Part shown: piece after piece, positions 1 through 7,667 of the stretch | Layout of the letters: each line of letters begins with the position of its first letter | How positions within the stretch are numbered: position 1 is the stretch's first letter | Source: Lachnospiraceae bacterium | GTDB taxonomy: Bacteria; Bacteroidota; Bacteroidia; Bacteroidales; Muribaculaceae | Assembly (NCBI GenBank): GCA_023663655.1 | Contig: JAMPGZ010000008.1 | Coordinates: forward strand, 1 to 64,000 | Length of the DNA stretch: 64,000 nucleotides | Reading direction: 5' to 3' | The notes under the pieces: generated by a model | What the model was told of the DNA's origin: nothing | The model's database searches: none | Seen by the model: only the letters and a program-made list of their open reading frames with translations | Position numbers and translations under genes: made by a program

Positions 1-4
1 TCAA

Positions 5-40
5 GGCTGCAAGCACAACGCTTGCAGCCTTTTTTGTTTT
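5..40 (+). terminator. Rho-independent terminator of a gene left of the window
   Basis: A perfect 10-bp inverted repeat (GGCTGCAAGC at 5-14, GCTTGCAGCC at 20-29) with a 5-base loop is followed by a run of T. It points rightward, so it probably ends a forward transcript from before the window. It could also slow leftward transcription leaving the TPR gene. Confidence 0.85.
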
Positions 41-41
41 A

Positions 42-93
42 TTAAGGTCATAAAGCCGTTAAGGTCCTTAAAGTCTTTAATGTCCTTAAGGTC
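42..93. repeat. 9-bp tandem repeat, TTAAGGTCC type
   Basis: About six degenerate copies of a 9-base unit (TTAAGGTCA, an 8-base copy, TTAAGGTCC, TTAAAGTCT, TTAATGTCC, TTAAGGTCG) fill the space between the terminator and the stop of the TPR gene. The same unit recurs near 16.85, 47.5 and 55.9 kb. No open frame or stable hairpin explains it. Confidence 0.8.
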
Positions 94-111
94 GTTGGGG
101 CAGCAAGGTTT

Positions 112-894
112 TTATTGGAGGGCTTTGAGCAGGTCGCGGCGGGCGTCGTCAGTGAGATAACGCATTTTGTTAAGATAGGCTCTGTAGAGGTATAATTCTT
201 TGTCGTTGGGGTTTAGCTCAAGTCCGGAAGTGATGTCGGCTGAAGCTTCACCAAGTCTTTGCAACATCAGATAACACACGGCACGTGCGCAATAGATCTG
301 TGATGAAGGATTTATTTCCAGTGCTGTAGTGTAGTAAGGAATGGCGTCAATCCATTGTTCTTTAGCCGAATAATATGAGCCGGTGGCTATGAATGTCTCT
401 ATTTTTTCCGGTGCGATCTCTTTTAGACGGTTACAATCAGCAAACGCTTGCTCTGTGTCGCCTCGTCGCAAAGAGAGCATTGCATGGTCGTAAAGCGGCT
501 CCACAAGAGCGGAGTCGAGGGATATGATCTTAGTGAGGTCCTCGTAGGCTTCTTGCTCGCGTTGCAGCGACATCAGCACGTCGGCACGGTTTATGAGCAC
601 AGTCACTGACTTTGGTGCTAAACTGTTTGCTTTGTTCAGTGTGGCGAGTGCGAGGCTGTCTTCTCCGAGGTTGTAATAGATGATTCCAAGGTTGGACATT
701 AGAAGTATGTTGGAGGGGCTGTCGGGCCGCAATTTCATTGCTTCTTCGAGTGCTGTCGCCGCATCTTTCCATCTGCCTTCGGCTATTGCAGCGTCGGCAT
801 CTCCGGCGAGATCGTAATATGTTTGGGAAAATACAGCTGTCGGCGCGCAGCATATCGCAGCGCCTATTATTAAAGATTGAAGTCGATTGCTCAT
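112..894 (-). CDS. Secreted tetratricopeptide-repeat protein
   Basis: A 260-residue protein. I start it at the ATG at 892-894 because this gives a clean signal peptide (hydrophobic residues 7-20, cleavage near the Gln at 24); an upstream in-frame ATG at 957 only adds a non-signal extension. The rest is a string of TPR helices at roughly 34-residue spacing, with typical pairs such as NLGIIYYNLGED and the spaced Ala/Leu/Tyr pattern. TPR proteins scaffold protein complexes; the partner cannot be told here. It is probably periplasmic. A -7-like TAATTTTG lies at 915-922 on this strand. It is divergent from the zapA operon. The specific function is unknown. Confidence 0.8.
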   Translation of the reverse strand: MSNRLQSLIIGAAICCAPTAVFSQTYYDLAGDADAAIAEGRWKDAATALEEAMKLRPDSPSNILLMSNLGIIYYNLGEDSLALATLNKANSLAPKSVTVLINRADVLMSLQREQEAYEDLTKIISLDSALVEPLYDHAMLSLRRGDTEQAFADCNRLKEIAPEKIETFIATGSYYSAKEQWIDAIPYYTTALEINPSSQIYCARAVCYLMLQRLGEASADITSGLELNPNDKELYLYRAYLNKMRYLTDDARRDLLKALQ

Positions 895-963
895 CAGTAG
901 TAAATTTGATAATGCAAAATTACTTTTTCTTGGAAATAACTGCTGAAAAAGAAGCATAAATTT

Positions 964-995
964 ATTGGGAATATGATATTTTTATCGTACTTTTG
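964..995 (+). promoter_or_regulatory. Bacteroidetes-type promoter of the zapA-rny operon
   Basis: ATTG at 964-967 is followed after 20 bases by TACTTTTG at 988-995, which matches the -7 consensus TAnnTTTG. It lies 17 bases before the first ATG of the forward operon. Confidence 0.6.
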
Positions 996-1011
996 TAAAA
1001 ATTTGGATTTA

Positions 1012-1305
1012 ATGGCTATCGACTTAGCGGACACATTATCTCGGATTGTGAGGAAGGCGGAATCGCTGACCGACCGTTACGAGGTTCTGAATGAGGCAAA
1101 ACATGAGGCAGATGCCCGTATTGCGGAATTGGAGCGGATTGTGTCGGAGCTTGAGGATGAAGTGCGGAGGCTGAAAGCTGAAGTGGAGTATCTCACAGTG
1201 GTCAATGTCATCTCGCCAACTCGCGAGGATATTGACATGAGTCGAGCCAAACTGTCCGGATTAGTGCAGGAAATCAATAAATGCATCGCCGATTTGACCG
1301 AATGA
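1012..1305 (+). CDS. Small coiled-coil protein upstream of zapA
   Basis: A 97-residue acidic, almost wholly helical protein. The start at 1012 is preferred over an ATG at 973 because the -7 promoter element lies between them. Residues about 10-65 show heptad spacing of Leu/Ile/Val with Glu/Arg (for example LERIVSELEDEVRRLKAEV), typical of a parallel coiled coil. It ends 4 bases before zapA, so the two are co-translated. By position and build it resembles ZapB, the coiled-coil partner of ZapA in Enterobacteria, but I see no sequence proof of homology. A cell-division role is inferred from context. Confidence 0.7.
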   Translation: MAIDLADTLSRIVRKAESLTDRYEVLNEAKHEADARIAELERIVSELEDEVRRLKAEVEYLTVVNVISPTREDIDMSRAKLSGLVQEINKCIADLTE

Positions 1306-1309
1306 TGCA

Positions 1310-1603
1310 ATGAAAGATAAACTGAATATAACGATAAAATTGGGTGACCTTGCTCCTTTGGGCATGGCAGTCGATTATAAGGGCGAAGAAGAGGTGCGCC
1401 TGGCAGAGTATTACGTCAACCGAGTTTTTGACAAGTGGTATGAAAGCCGTCCCGCCAACAGGACATCAAAGGATATCCTTGGAATGGTAGCCCTGCATTT
1501 CGCTAAGCTTTACATTCAGGAACAGAGAAAGAATGAAAAAGCGGTGGCGGAATTAGAGAGATTTGAGAAAGAGCTTGACCGGATATTGCTGAAGGTCGAC
1601 TGA
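1310..1603 (+). CDS. zapA: Cell division protein ZapA
   Basis: A 97-residue protein with the ZapA layout: an N-terminal beta segment carrying the family-typical ITIKLGD start, a central helix beginning around EEEVRLAEYYVN, and a C-terminal coiled coil (residues about 70-95, EQRKNEKAVAELERFEKEL). ZapA binds and cross-links FtsZ filaments at the midcell ring. Length and order fit the family. It sits 4 bases after the coiled-coil gene and 104 bases before rny. Confidence 0.85.
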   Translation: MKDKLNITIKLGDLAPLGMAVDYKGEEEVRLAEYYVNRVFDKWYESRPANRTSKDILGMVALHFAKLYIQEQRKNEKAVAELERFEKELDRILLKVD

Positions 1604-1629
1604 ATAATGAATTTTTCGAAGTTTAACCT

Positions 1630-1690
1630 GCACTTTCAGACGAGCAGGGGCAGCAATGCCTCTTATGCGGCTGACGGTGCTTTTTTATTT
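1630..1690 (+). terminator. Structured RNA hairpin with T tract between zapA and rny
   Basis: GCACTTTCAG (1630-1639) pairs with CTGACGGTGC (1671-1680) with one mismatch and one wobble. Inside it GGGGCA pairs with TGCCTC around a GCAA tetraloop. The stem is followed by TTTTTTATTT. It has the form of a terminator or attenuator that would let only part of the zapA transcript continue into rny. It is too short to be a complete 6S RNA. It could also be the 3' end of a small RNA. Confidence 0.6.
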
Positions 1691-1707
1691 AAATATAATT
1701 ATATATC

Positions 1708-3252
1708 ATGGGTACACTTTTATTATCCATTGTAGTTGGAGTAATCGCCGCAGCCATAGGTGTGGTGATAACAATCATAGTGCAGCGTTCATCGGCTCGC
1801 AGCCGTTCAAAAGTCATTATCGATGAAGCCCGTCAGGAGGCTGAGATGCTTAAGCAAAAGAAACTTTTTGAGGCTCGCGAAGAGGAGTTGCAGATCAAGG
1901 CTGATGCCGAGAAGGCGGCTAATGCGAAATTGGGCAAGATACAGCAAACAGAGGCACGTATCAAGCAACGCGAGCTTCAGCTCAACCAACAGCAGGGCGA
2001 CATTGCACGCAAGCGCAATGAGCTTGACGCGATGAAAAACAATCTCGATGCCCAGGCAGCAGCTATCGACAATCAGCGTGGTGAGCTTGACAAACTTATC
2101 CGCGACGCTCAGGACGAGCTTGAGCATATCTCAGGTCTTTCTGTCGAGGAGGCAAAGGAGAAGCTTATCGAATCGCTCAAGGATGAAGCCAAGACTGCCG
2201 CCGCAAGTTATATCAATGATATAATGGACGAGGCTAAGATGACTGCCAACAAGGAGGCTAAACGCATCGTGGTTCAGTCAATACAGCGTGTGGCTACAGA
2301 AACAGCTATTGAAAACTCAGTGACAGTGTTCCACATCGATTCCGATGAGATAAAGGGACGTATCATAGGTCGTGAAGGACGTAATATCCGCGCTCTTGAG
2401 GCTGCTACCGGAATAGAGATCATTGTCGATGACACTCCTGAGGCAATTGTGCTTTCAGGTTTTGATCCTGTGCGCAGAGAGATTGCCCGTCTTGCCCTTC
2501 ATCAGCTTGTGGCTGACGGCCGCATACATCCGGCACGTATCGAAGAGGTTGTCGCCAAGGTGCGCAAGCAGATTGAAGAGGAGATTGTGGAGACAGGTAA
2601 GCGCACTGCTATCGACCTCGGCATCCACGGTCTGCATCCCGACTTGATCAGAATGGTGGGTAAGATGAAATATCGTTCAAGCTACGGTCAGAATCTGTTG
2701 CAGCATTCACGTGAAACAGCCAATCTTTGTGCCATCATGGCATCGGAGCTTGGACTTAACCCGAAGAAGGCGCGTCGTGCCGGCTTGCTTCATGACATAG
2801 GTAAAGTGCCCGATGAAGAACCGGAATTGCCCCACGCACTGCTCGGAATGAAGCTTGCTGAGAAGTATAAAGAGAAACCTGAGATATGCAACGCCATCGG
2901 CGCCCATCATGATGAGATTGAGCAGACCACTCTTCTCGCTCCCATCGTCCAGGTGTGTGATGCCATATCAGGTGCCCGTCCCGGCGCCCGCCGTGAAATA
3001 GTCGAGGCATATATCAAGCGTCTTAATGACCTTGAGCAGCTCGCTCTGTCCTATCCCGGCGTCATCAAGACTTATGCCATTCAGGCTGGACGAGAGCTGC
3101 GCGTGATTGTAGGCGCAGATAAGATCGATGATGTTGAAACAGAAAAGCTGTCGGCAGAGATCGCCAAGCGCATCCAGGATGAGATGACTTATCCCGGTCA
3201 GGTCAAGATCACGGTCATCAGAGAAACACGTTCGGTAAGTTTCGCAAAATAA
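1708..3252 (+). CDS. rny: Ribonuclease Y
   Basis: A 514-residue membrane-anchored endoribonuclease that starts mRNA decay. Seen in order: one N-terminal transmembrane helix (residues 3-25), a long coiled coil rich in Glu/Gln/Lys (about 35-160), a KH RNA-binding domain with the GxxG loop IIGREGRNI (219-227), and an HD metal-binding domain with the His-Asp pair at 362-363 (LLHDIGK). Length and domain order match RNase Y of Firmicutes and Bacteroidetes. A RicT-like gene follows after 9 bases, which fits the known RicT-RNase Y partnership. The zapA-rny hairpin may set its expression relative to zapA. Confidence 0.95.
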   Translation: MGTLLLSIVVGVIAAAIGVVITIIVQRSSARSRSKVIIDEARQEAEMLKQKKLFEAREEELQIKADAEKAANAKLGKIQQTEARIKQRELQLNQQQGDIARKRNELDAMKNNLDAQAAAIDNQRGELDKLIRDAQDELEHISGLSVEEAKEKLIESLKDEAKTAAASYINDIMDEAKMTANKEAKRIVVQSIQRVATETAIENSVTVFHIDSDEIKGRIIGREGRNIRALEAATGIEIIVDDTPEAIVLSGFDPVRREIARLALHQLVADGRIHPARIEEVVAKVRKQIEEEIVETGKRTAIDLGIHGLHPDLIRMVGKMKYRSSYGQNLLQHSRETANLCAIMASELGLNPKKARRAGLLHDIGKVPDEEPELPHALLGMKLAEKYKEKPEICNAIGAHHDEIEQTTLLAPIVQVCDAISGARPGARREIVEAYIKRLNDLEQLALSYPGVIKTYAIQAGRELRVIVGADKIDDVETEKLSAEIAKRIQDEMTYPGQVKITVIRETRSVSFAK

Positions 3253-3261
3253 TAAACCGTT

Positions 3262-4599
3262 ATGTCGAACGACAACGAAGAAATAAGATCGCAAGAGACA
3301 GATGGCGATCAGGTCGCTCCGTCTTGCGGTTGTTGCAGACGCGGAGATTCGGTAGAGCCTCCGCGTGGCAAATTGCATTGCTACAATTGGCTTGGTGATA
3401 TCCCCGGTGGATATGCTGATTCCAATATAGTGGAAGTCCAGTTTAAGAATACCCGTAAAGGTTATTATAAAAACAGTACCAATCTCAAACTTGAGACTGG
3501 TGATCTTGTGGCTGTGGAGGCTTCTCCGGGTCATGATATAGGTATTGTGACCCTGACCGGACAGCTTGTGGCTGTCCAGATGAAGAAGGCTAATATAAAG
3601 CCCGATGCAGAGATAAGACGAATTTTCCGCAAGGCAAAGCCTGCCGACATTGAAAAATATGAGGAGGCGAAAGCGAAGGAGAACGACACAATGATACGCT
3701 CCAGAAAGATTGCTGAAAATCTGAAGCTGAACATGAAAATCGGCGACGTGGAGTATCAGGGTGACGGCAATAAAGCCATCTTCTACTACATAGCCGATGA
3801 ACGTGTGGATTTCCGTCAGCTTATCAAGGTGCTTGCCGAGACATTCAAGGTGCGCATTGAGATGAAGCAGATCGGCGCCCGTCAGGAAGCGGGCAGGATA
3901 GGCGGTATCGGTCCTTGCGGACGTCCGCTGTGTTGTTCGAGCTGGATGACCAATTTCGTGTCGGTGGCTACGAGCGCTGCTCGTTTTCAGGATATATCAT
4001 TGAATCCTCAGAAGCTCGCAGGACAATGCGCCAAGTTGAAATGCTGTCTTAACTTTGAGGTTGACACCTACGTTGAGAGTGTCAAGCGGATGCCGTCACG
4101 CGACACCACGCTTGAGACTATCGATGGCACTTACTATCACTTCAAAAGCGACATATTTAAACGGGAAATCACGTATTCAACCGACAAATCTGTTGCCGCC
4201 AATCTTGTGACAATCAGTGCCGACAGAGCATTTGAAGTTATTTCGATGAACAAACGCGGGGAGAAACCGGAGAAACTCGGCATTGAGAATGGCGATAAAA
4301 AGTCGGAGAGAAAGGAGTTTGTGGATCTTGTAGGGCAGGATTCCCTTACCCGTTTCGACAAGGCTAAGAAGAAGAAAAAGAAGAGTTCAGGCAATAATGG
4401 CGGGCAGCCCAAGGGTCAACGTCAGCAATCAGGCGAGGCTCCACAACGCCAGAAGCCTCAGGGCGACGGAGGCAATAACCGTCAGCGTCCGCCCCGTCAG
4501 CAGGGTGGCGAAAATCGCCCTAACCGTCCTCGTCGCGACCGCAACCGGAATGACGGAGATAATACTTCTCCTAAACCTCCACATCAGCCCAATGAATAG
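3262..4599 (+). CDS. ricT: RicT-like PSP1-domain protein
   Basis: A 445-residue protein whose core (about 40-330) is a PSP1/YaaT domain. The family's cysteine motifs are present: GPCGRPLCC (Cys219, 224, 225) and GQCAKLKCC (Cys256, 261, 262); Cys22, 24 and 25 add an extra N-terminal cluster. In Bacillus subtilis RicT is part of an Fe-S complex that controls RNase Y. Here it directly follows rny. The last 85 residues are unusual: six consecutive Lys, then a Gln/Arg/Pro/Asn-rich tail that looks disordered and RNA-binding. The stop overlaps the gldH start. An RNase Y-linked role is inference. Confidence 0.85.
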   Translation: MSNDNEEIRSQETDGDQVAPSCGCCRRGDSVEPPRGKLHCYNWLGDIPGGYADSNIVEVQFKNTRKGYYKNSTNLKLETGDLVAVEASPGHDIGIVTLTGQLVAVQMKKANIKPDAEIRRIFRKAKPADIEKYEEAKAKENDTMIRSRKIAENLKLNMKIGDVEYQGDGNKAIFYYIADERVDFRQLIKVLAETFKVRIEMKQIGARQEAGRIGGIGPCGRPLCCSSWMTNFVSVATSAARFQDISLNPQKLAGQCAKLKCCLNFEVDTYVESVKRMPSRDTTLETIDGTYYHFKSDIFKREITYSTDKSVAANLVTISADRAFEVISMNKRGEKPEKLGIENGDKKSERKEFVDLVGQDSLTRFDKAKKKKKKSSGNNGGQPKGQRQQSGEAPQRQKPQGDGGNNRQRPPRQQGGENRPNRPRRDRNRNDGDNTSPKPPHQPNE

Positions 4600-5062
4600 A
4601 CTGCTGTTGTTTCCGGTTCTTTATTTGCTCGCAATGTTGGTTTCGTGCGGAGTGAGCCCGAATGACTACAGCGAATTTAAGCAACTTCCCGAGAGTGGTT
4701 GGCTCTATGACGATTCATTGCGATTTAATCCTCAGATTGCCGATTCCGTATCGGTTGGCAGGCTGATTGTCGCCGTGCGTCATAACAACTCTTATGCTTA
4801 CAGCAATCTGTGGCTTGAGGTCACCCGTCATGACCATTCAGGGAGGCTGCATAGAGACACTGTCAATATGCAGCTTTGTGACCGTTACGGACGTTGGCAT
4901 GGTAGAGGATTCGGAGCCGAATATCAGTATTCCGACACTCTTCCGGGATTCACTCAATTAATGCGCGACTCAGCGATAATCGTGCGTCATGTCATGAGGG
5001 TGGATAATCTTGGCGATGTTGAACAAATCGGTGTCACATTCGTTGCATCTGAAAGAGAATAA
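4592..5062 (+). CDS. gldH: GldH-family lipoprotein
   Basis: A 156-residue lipoprotein starting at 4592, inside the last codons of the ricT gene (the ATG precedes the ricT TAG by two bases). The signal peptide ends in a lipobox with Cys19 (MLVSCG). The beta-rich body fits GldH, a lipoprotein first found through gliding in Flavobacterium and conserved in many non-gliding Bacteroidetes, where its job is unclear. The ricT-gldH order is what I expect for this phylum. The upstream in-frame extension to 4397 is rejected because it lies in the ricT tail and lacks a signal. Confidence 0.75.
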   Translation: MNRLLLFPVLYLLAMLVSCGVSPNDYSEFKQLPESGWLYDDSLRFNPQIADSVSVGRLIVAVRHNNSYAYSNLWLEVTRHDHSGRLHRDTVNMQLCDRYGRWHGRGFGAEYQYSDTLPGFTQLMRDSAIIVRHVMRVDNLGDVEQIGVTFVASERE

Positions 5063-5079
5063 TATAATTTCATATAACT

Positions 5080-6264
5080 ATGGGATCCTTGTTAGCATTT
5101 ACCCCGGTTGAGGAGATAAATCACAGAATACGCCGCATCCAGGCGGAGATGGTGATCGAAGGTATTGACGCATTGCTTATCACGAGCAATACCAATATCT
5201 ACTATACCACCGGACGCGTGATCAACGGTTACGTTTATATTCCGGTCGAGGGGGCTGCTATTTATTTCATACGTCGCCCTGTGGGCATAGAGGGTGAGAA
5301 TGTCATTTATATACATAAGCCCGAGCAGATTCTTGAGAAAATAAAGAGCGAGGGCATTGCTTGCCCTCACATCATGGCTTATGAGCTTGGAGCTCTTGAT
5401 TGCGTGACTTTTGACCGTCTTGCAAAGGCATTCAGCGGAGTGACGGCTTTCAATGCCACTCCGTTGCTGCGCAGGGTGCGTGCCGTAAAGAGCGCTTATG
5501 AACTTGACAAGCTCAGACTGTCGGGTGTGAAACATGAGCGGGTGTATCGCCGCATTCCTCACATTTATCATGAGGGTATGACCGACATAGAGTTGCAGAT
5601 TGAGATAGAGCGAGTGTCACGCCTTGAAGGGTGTCTCGGTCAATTCCGTATAGCCGGAGAATCGATGGAGATATTCATGTCAAATATCCTTGTGGGGGAT
5701 AATGCCGACGTGCCCACTCCTTATGATTTTGCAATGGGAGGCAGAGGGTTGGATCCGTCGCTTCCGGTAGGCGCCGACGGCACCGTAATAAAGGCAGGGA
5801 TGAGTGTGATGGTCGATTCCAACGGTAATTTCACCGGATATATGACCGACATGACACGTGTCTACTCGGTAAATGAGCTTGACGATCTTGCCCGCCGTGC
5901 CCATCAATGTTCCATCGATGTGTGTCACCGTCTTGAAAAGGAGGGAAAGCCCGGCATCGCCGCGTCATTGTTATATGAGATAGCTGTAGACATGGTGAAA
6001 GAACGAGGGCTGGAACGATATTTCATGGGACATAACCAAAAGGCAGGATTCATAGGTCACGGAGTGGGAATCGAGATTAATGAGCTTCCCGTCATAGCTC
6101 CTCGCAGCCGTGATATACTTGCCTTGAACAATGTGATTGCTATTGAGCCAAAATTTGTAATACCTCATGTAGGAGCTGTCGGCATTGAGAACACATACGT
6201 CGTGACCGATGACGGGCTTAAATCATTGACCAACGCTCCGGAAGAGATTGTAAGTTTGTTATGA
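5080..6264 (+). CDS. M24 family metallopeptidase (Xaa-Pro peptidase type)
   Basis: A 394-residue enzyme with the creatinase-like N-terminal domain (about 10-145) and the pita-bread metallopeptidase domain (about 150-390). All five metal ligands can be placed: Asp246, Asp257, His327, Glu356 and Glu370. This is the fold of Xaa-Pro aminopeptidase and prolidase, which cut next to proline in peptides. No signal peptide, so cytoplasmic. It follows gldH by 17 bases and overlaps the next gene by 4. Exact substrate (aminopeptidase or dipeptidase) cannot be told. Confidence 0.88.
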   Translation: MGSLLAFTPVEEINHRIRRIQAEMVIEGIDALLITSNTNIYYTTGRVINGYVYIPVEGAAIYFIRRPVGIEGENVIYIHKPEQILEKIKSEGIACPHIMAYELGALDCVTFDRLAKAFSGVTAFNATPLLRRVRAVKSAYELDKLRLSGVKHERVYRRIPHIYHEGMTDIELQIEIERVSRLEGCLGQFRIAGESMEIFMSNILVGDNADVPTPYDFAMGGRGLDPSLPVGADGTVIKAGMSVMVDSNGNFTGYMTDMTRVYSVNELDDLARRAHQCSIDVCHRLEKEGKPGIAASLLYEIAVDMVKERGLERYFMGHNQKAGFIGHGVGIEINELPVIAPRSRDILALNNVIAIEPKFVIPHVGAVGIENTYVVTDDGLKSLTNAPEEIVSLL

Positions 6265-7667
6265 ACCTTTCCGATAGGATAGATCAACCGATATTTCATA
6301 AAGTAGGCGCGGTTGCCGATGAGATCAACCGTGAATGCTATGTGGTGGGAGGATATGTGAGAGACCTTTTCCTGCATCGCCATTCCAAGGATATAGATTT
6401 TGTTACCGTGGGCAGCGGTATTGAAGTCGCCGAAGCCGTGGCTCGTAAACTTGGAGCCAAGTGCAATGTGTTTCGCAATTTCGGAACCGCACAGGTGAAG
6501 AATCATGATTATGAGCTTGAATTCGTAGGTGCCCGCCGTGAATCATATAATCGTGAGAGCCGCAACCCTATAGTTGAGGACGGCACTCTTGATGACGACC
6601 TCGCACGCCGTGATTTCACAATCAATGCGATGGCAATTTCGGTGAATGCCGGTAATTTCGGTGAACTTATCGACCCATACGATGGCATAGGGGATCTCGA
6701 CTATCAATTGATACGCACTCCGCTTGACCCCGATGTGACTTTCAGCGACGATCCGCTGCGCATGATGCGAGCCATACGGTTTGCCACTCAGCTTGCGTTT
6801 ACCATCGATGATGAGACTTTCGACGCTATCCGTCGCAACGCTTCGCGCATAGAGATAATCTCGAAAGAGCGCATAGCCGACGAGCTGATGAAGATAATGG
6901 CATCGCCGATGCCCTCGATCGGGTGGGTTCTGCTGCACAACAGCGGACTTCTACCTTTGATTTTCCCCGAACTTGAAGCGATGTCTGGGGTCGAGGTCAT
7001 GCAAGGCAGGGGACATAAGGACAACTTCTATCACACCATGGAGGTGCTCGACAAGGTAGCTCGTGCCAGCGATAACGTGTGGCTTCGCTGGGGGGCGCTT
7101 CTCCATGACATAGCCAAGCCTGTGACCAAGCGGTGGGACGGCAAGATAGGCTGGACTTTCCATAACCATAATTTCGTAGGCTCTAAAATGGTGCCACGCA
7201 TCTTCAAGAACATGAGGCTGCCGCTTAACGAAAAGATGAAATATGTGCAGAAGCTCGTTGAACTCCACATGAGGCCTATAGCACTCGTTGAGGATGTGGT
7301 TACCGACTCGGCAGTGAGAAGGCTGCTCTTTGACGCAGGTGATGACATAAACGACCTCATGACGCTGTGCCGTGCCGATATCACGTCGAAGAATCAGGAC
7401 AAGGTGCGCCGCTTCCTCGACAACTTCGATCTTGTCGAGGATAAGATGGTGAAGCTTGAGGAGAAGGACCGTGTACGCAATTTCCAGCCGCCTGTATCGG
7501 GCGAGGAGATTATGGAGATATTCAATCTTTCTCCATGCCGCGAGGTGGGACTGATAAAGGAACGCATCAAGAATGCCATTCTTGACGGCGAGATACCTAA
7601 TGAACGCGAAGCAGCCCTGTCGCTGATGTACAAAGCTGCCGCAGAACTTGGAATCGCTATACCGTAG
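6261..7667 (+). CDS. cca: tRNA nucleotidyltransferase / poly(A) polymerase family, HD domain
   Basis: A 468-residue class II nucleotidyltransferase. The head carries the GGYVRD signature (30-35) and the catalytic pair Asp44-x-Asp46; an Asp-rich segment with the RRDFTINAMA motif follows, then the RNA-binding helices, and an HD domain with His282-Asp283 (LLHDIAK). It adds or repairs the 3' CCA of tRNAs; the HD domain is a phosphohydrolase fold. Its start overlaps the stop of the M24 peptidase gene (ATGA). Its 3' end overlaps the convergent recQ gene by 11 bases, with no room for a terminator. Confidence 0.9.
   Translation: MNLSDRIDQPIFHKVGAVADEINRECYVVGGYVRDLFLHRHSKDIDFVTVGSGIEVAEAVARKLGAKCNVFRNFGTAQVKNHDYELEFVGARRESYNRESRNPIVEDGTLDDDLARRDFTINAMAISVNAGNFGELIDPYDGIGDLDYQLIRTPLDPDVTFSDDPLRMMRAIRFATQLAFTIDDETFDAIRRNASRIEIISKERIADELMKIMASPMPSIGWVLLHNSGLLPLIFPELEAMSGVEVMQGRGHKDNFYHTMEVLDKVARASDNVWLRWGALLHDIAKPVTKRWDGKIGWTFHNHNFVGSKMVPRIFKNMRLPLNEKMKYVQKLVELHMRPIALVEDVVTDSAVRRLLFDAGDDINDLMTLCRADITSKNQDKVRRFLDNFDLVEDKMVKLEEKDRVRNFQPPVSGEEIMEIFNLSPCREVGLIKERIKNAILDGEIPNEREAALSLMYKAAAELGIAIP

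Noticed and set aside
1604-1707. 6S RNA gene after zapA
   Set aside because: Only 104 bases are available, and the long rod with a central bubble of 6S RNA cannot be formed; a terminator-like hairpin fits better.
4397-4591. Longer GldH reading frame
   Set aside because: It overlaps the low-complexity tail of the ricT gene; the ATG at 4592 gives a normal lipobox.
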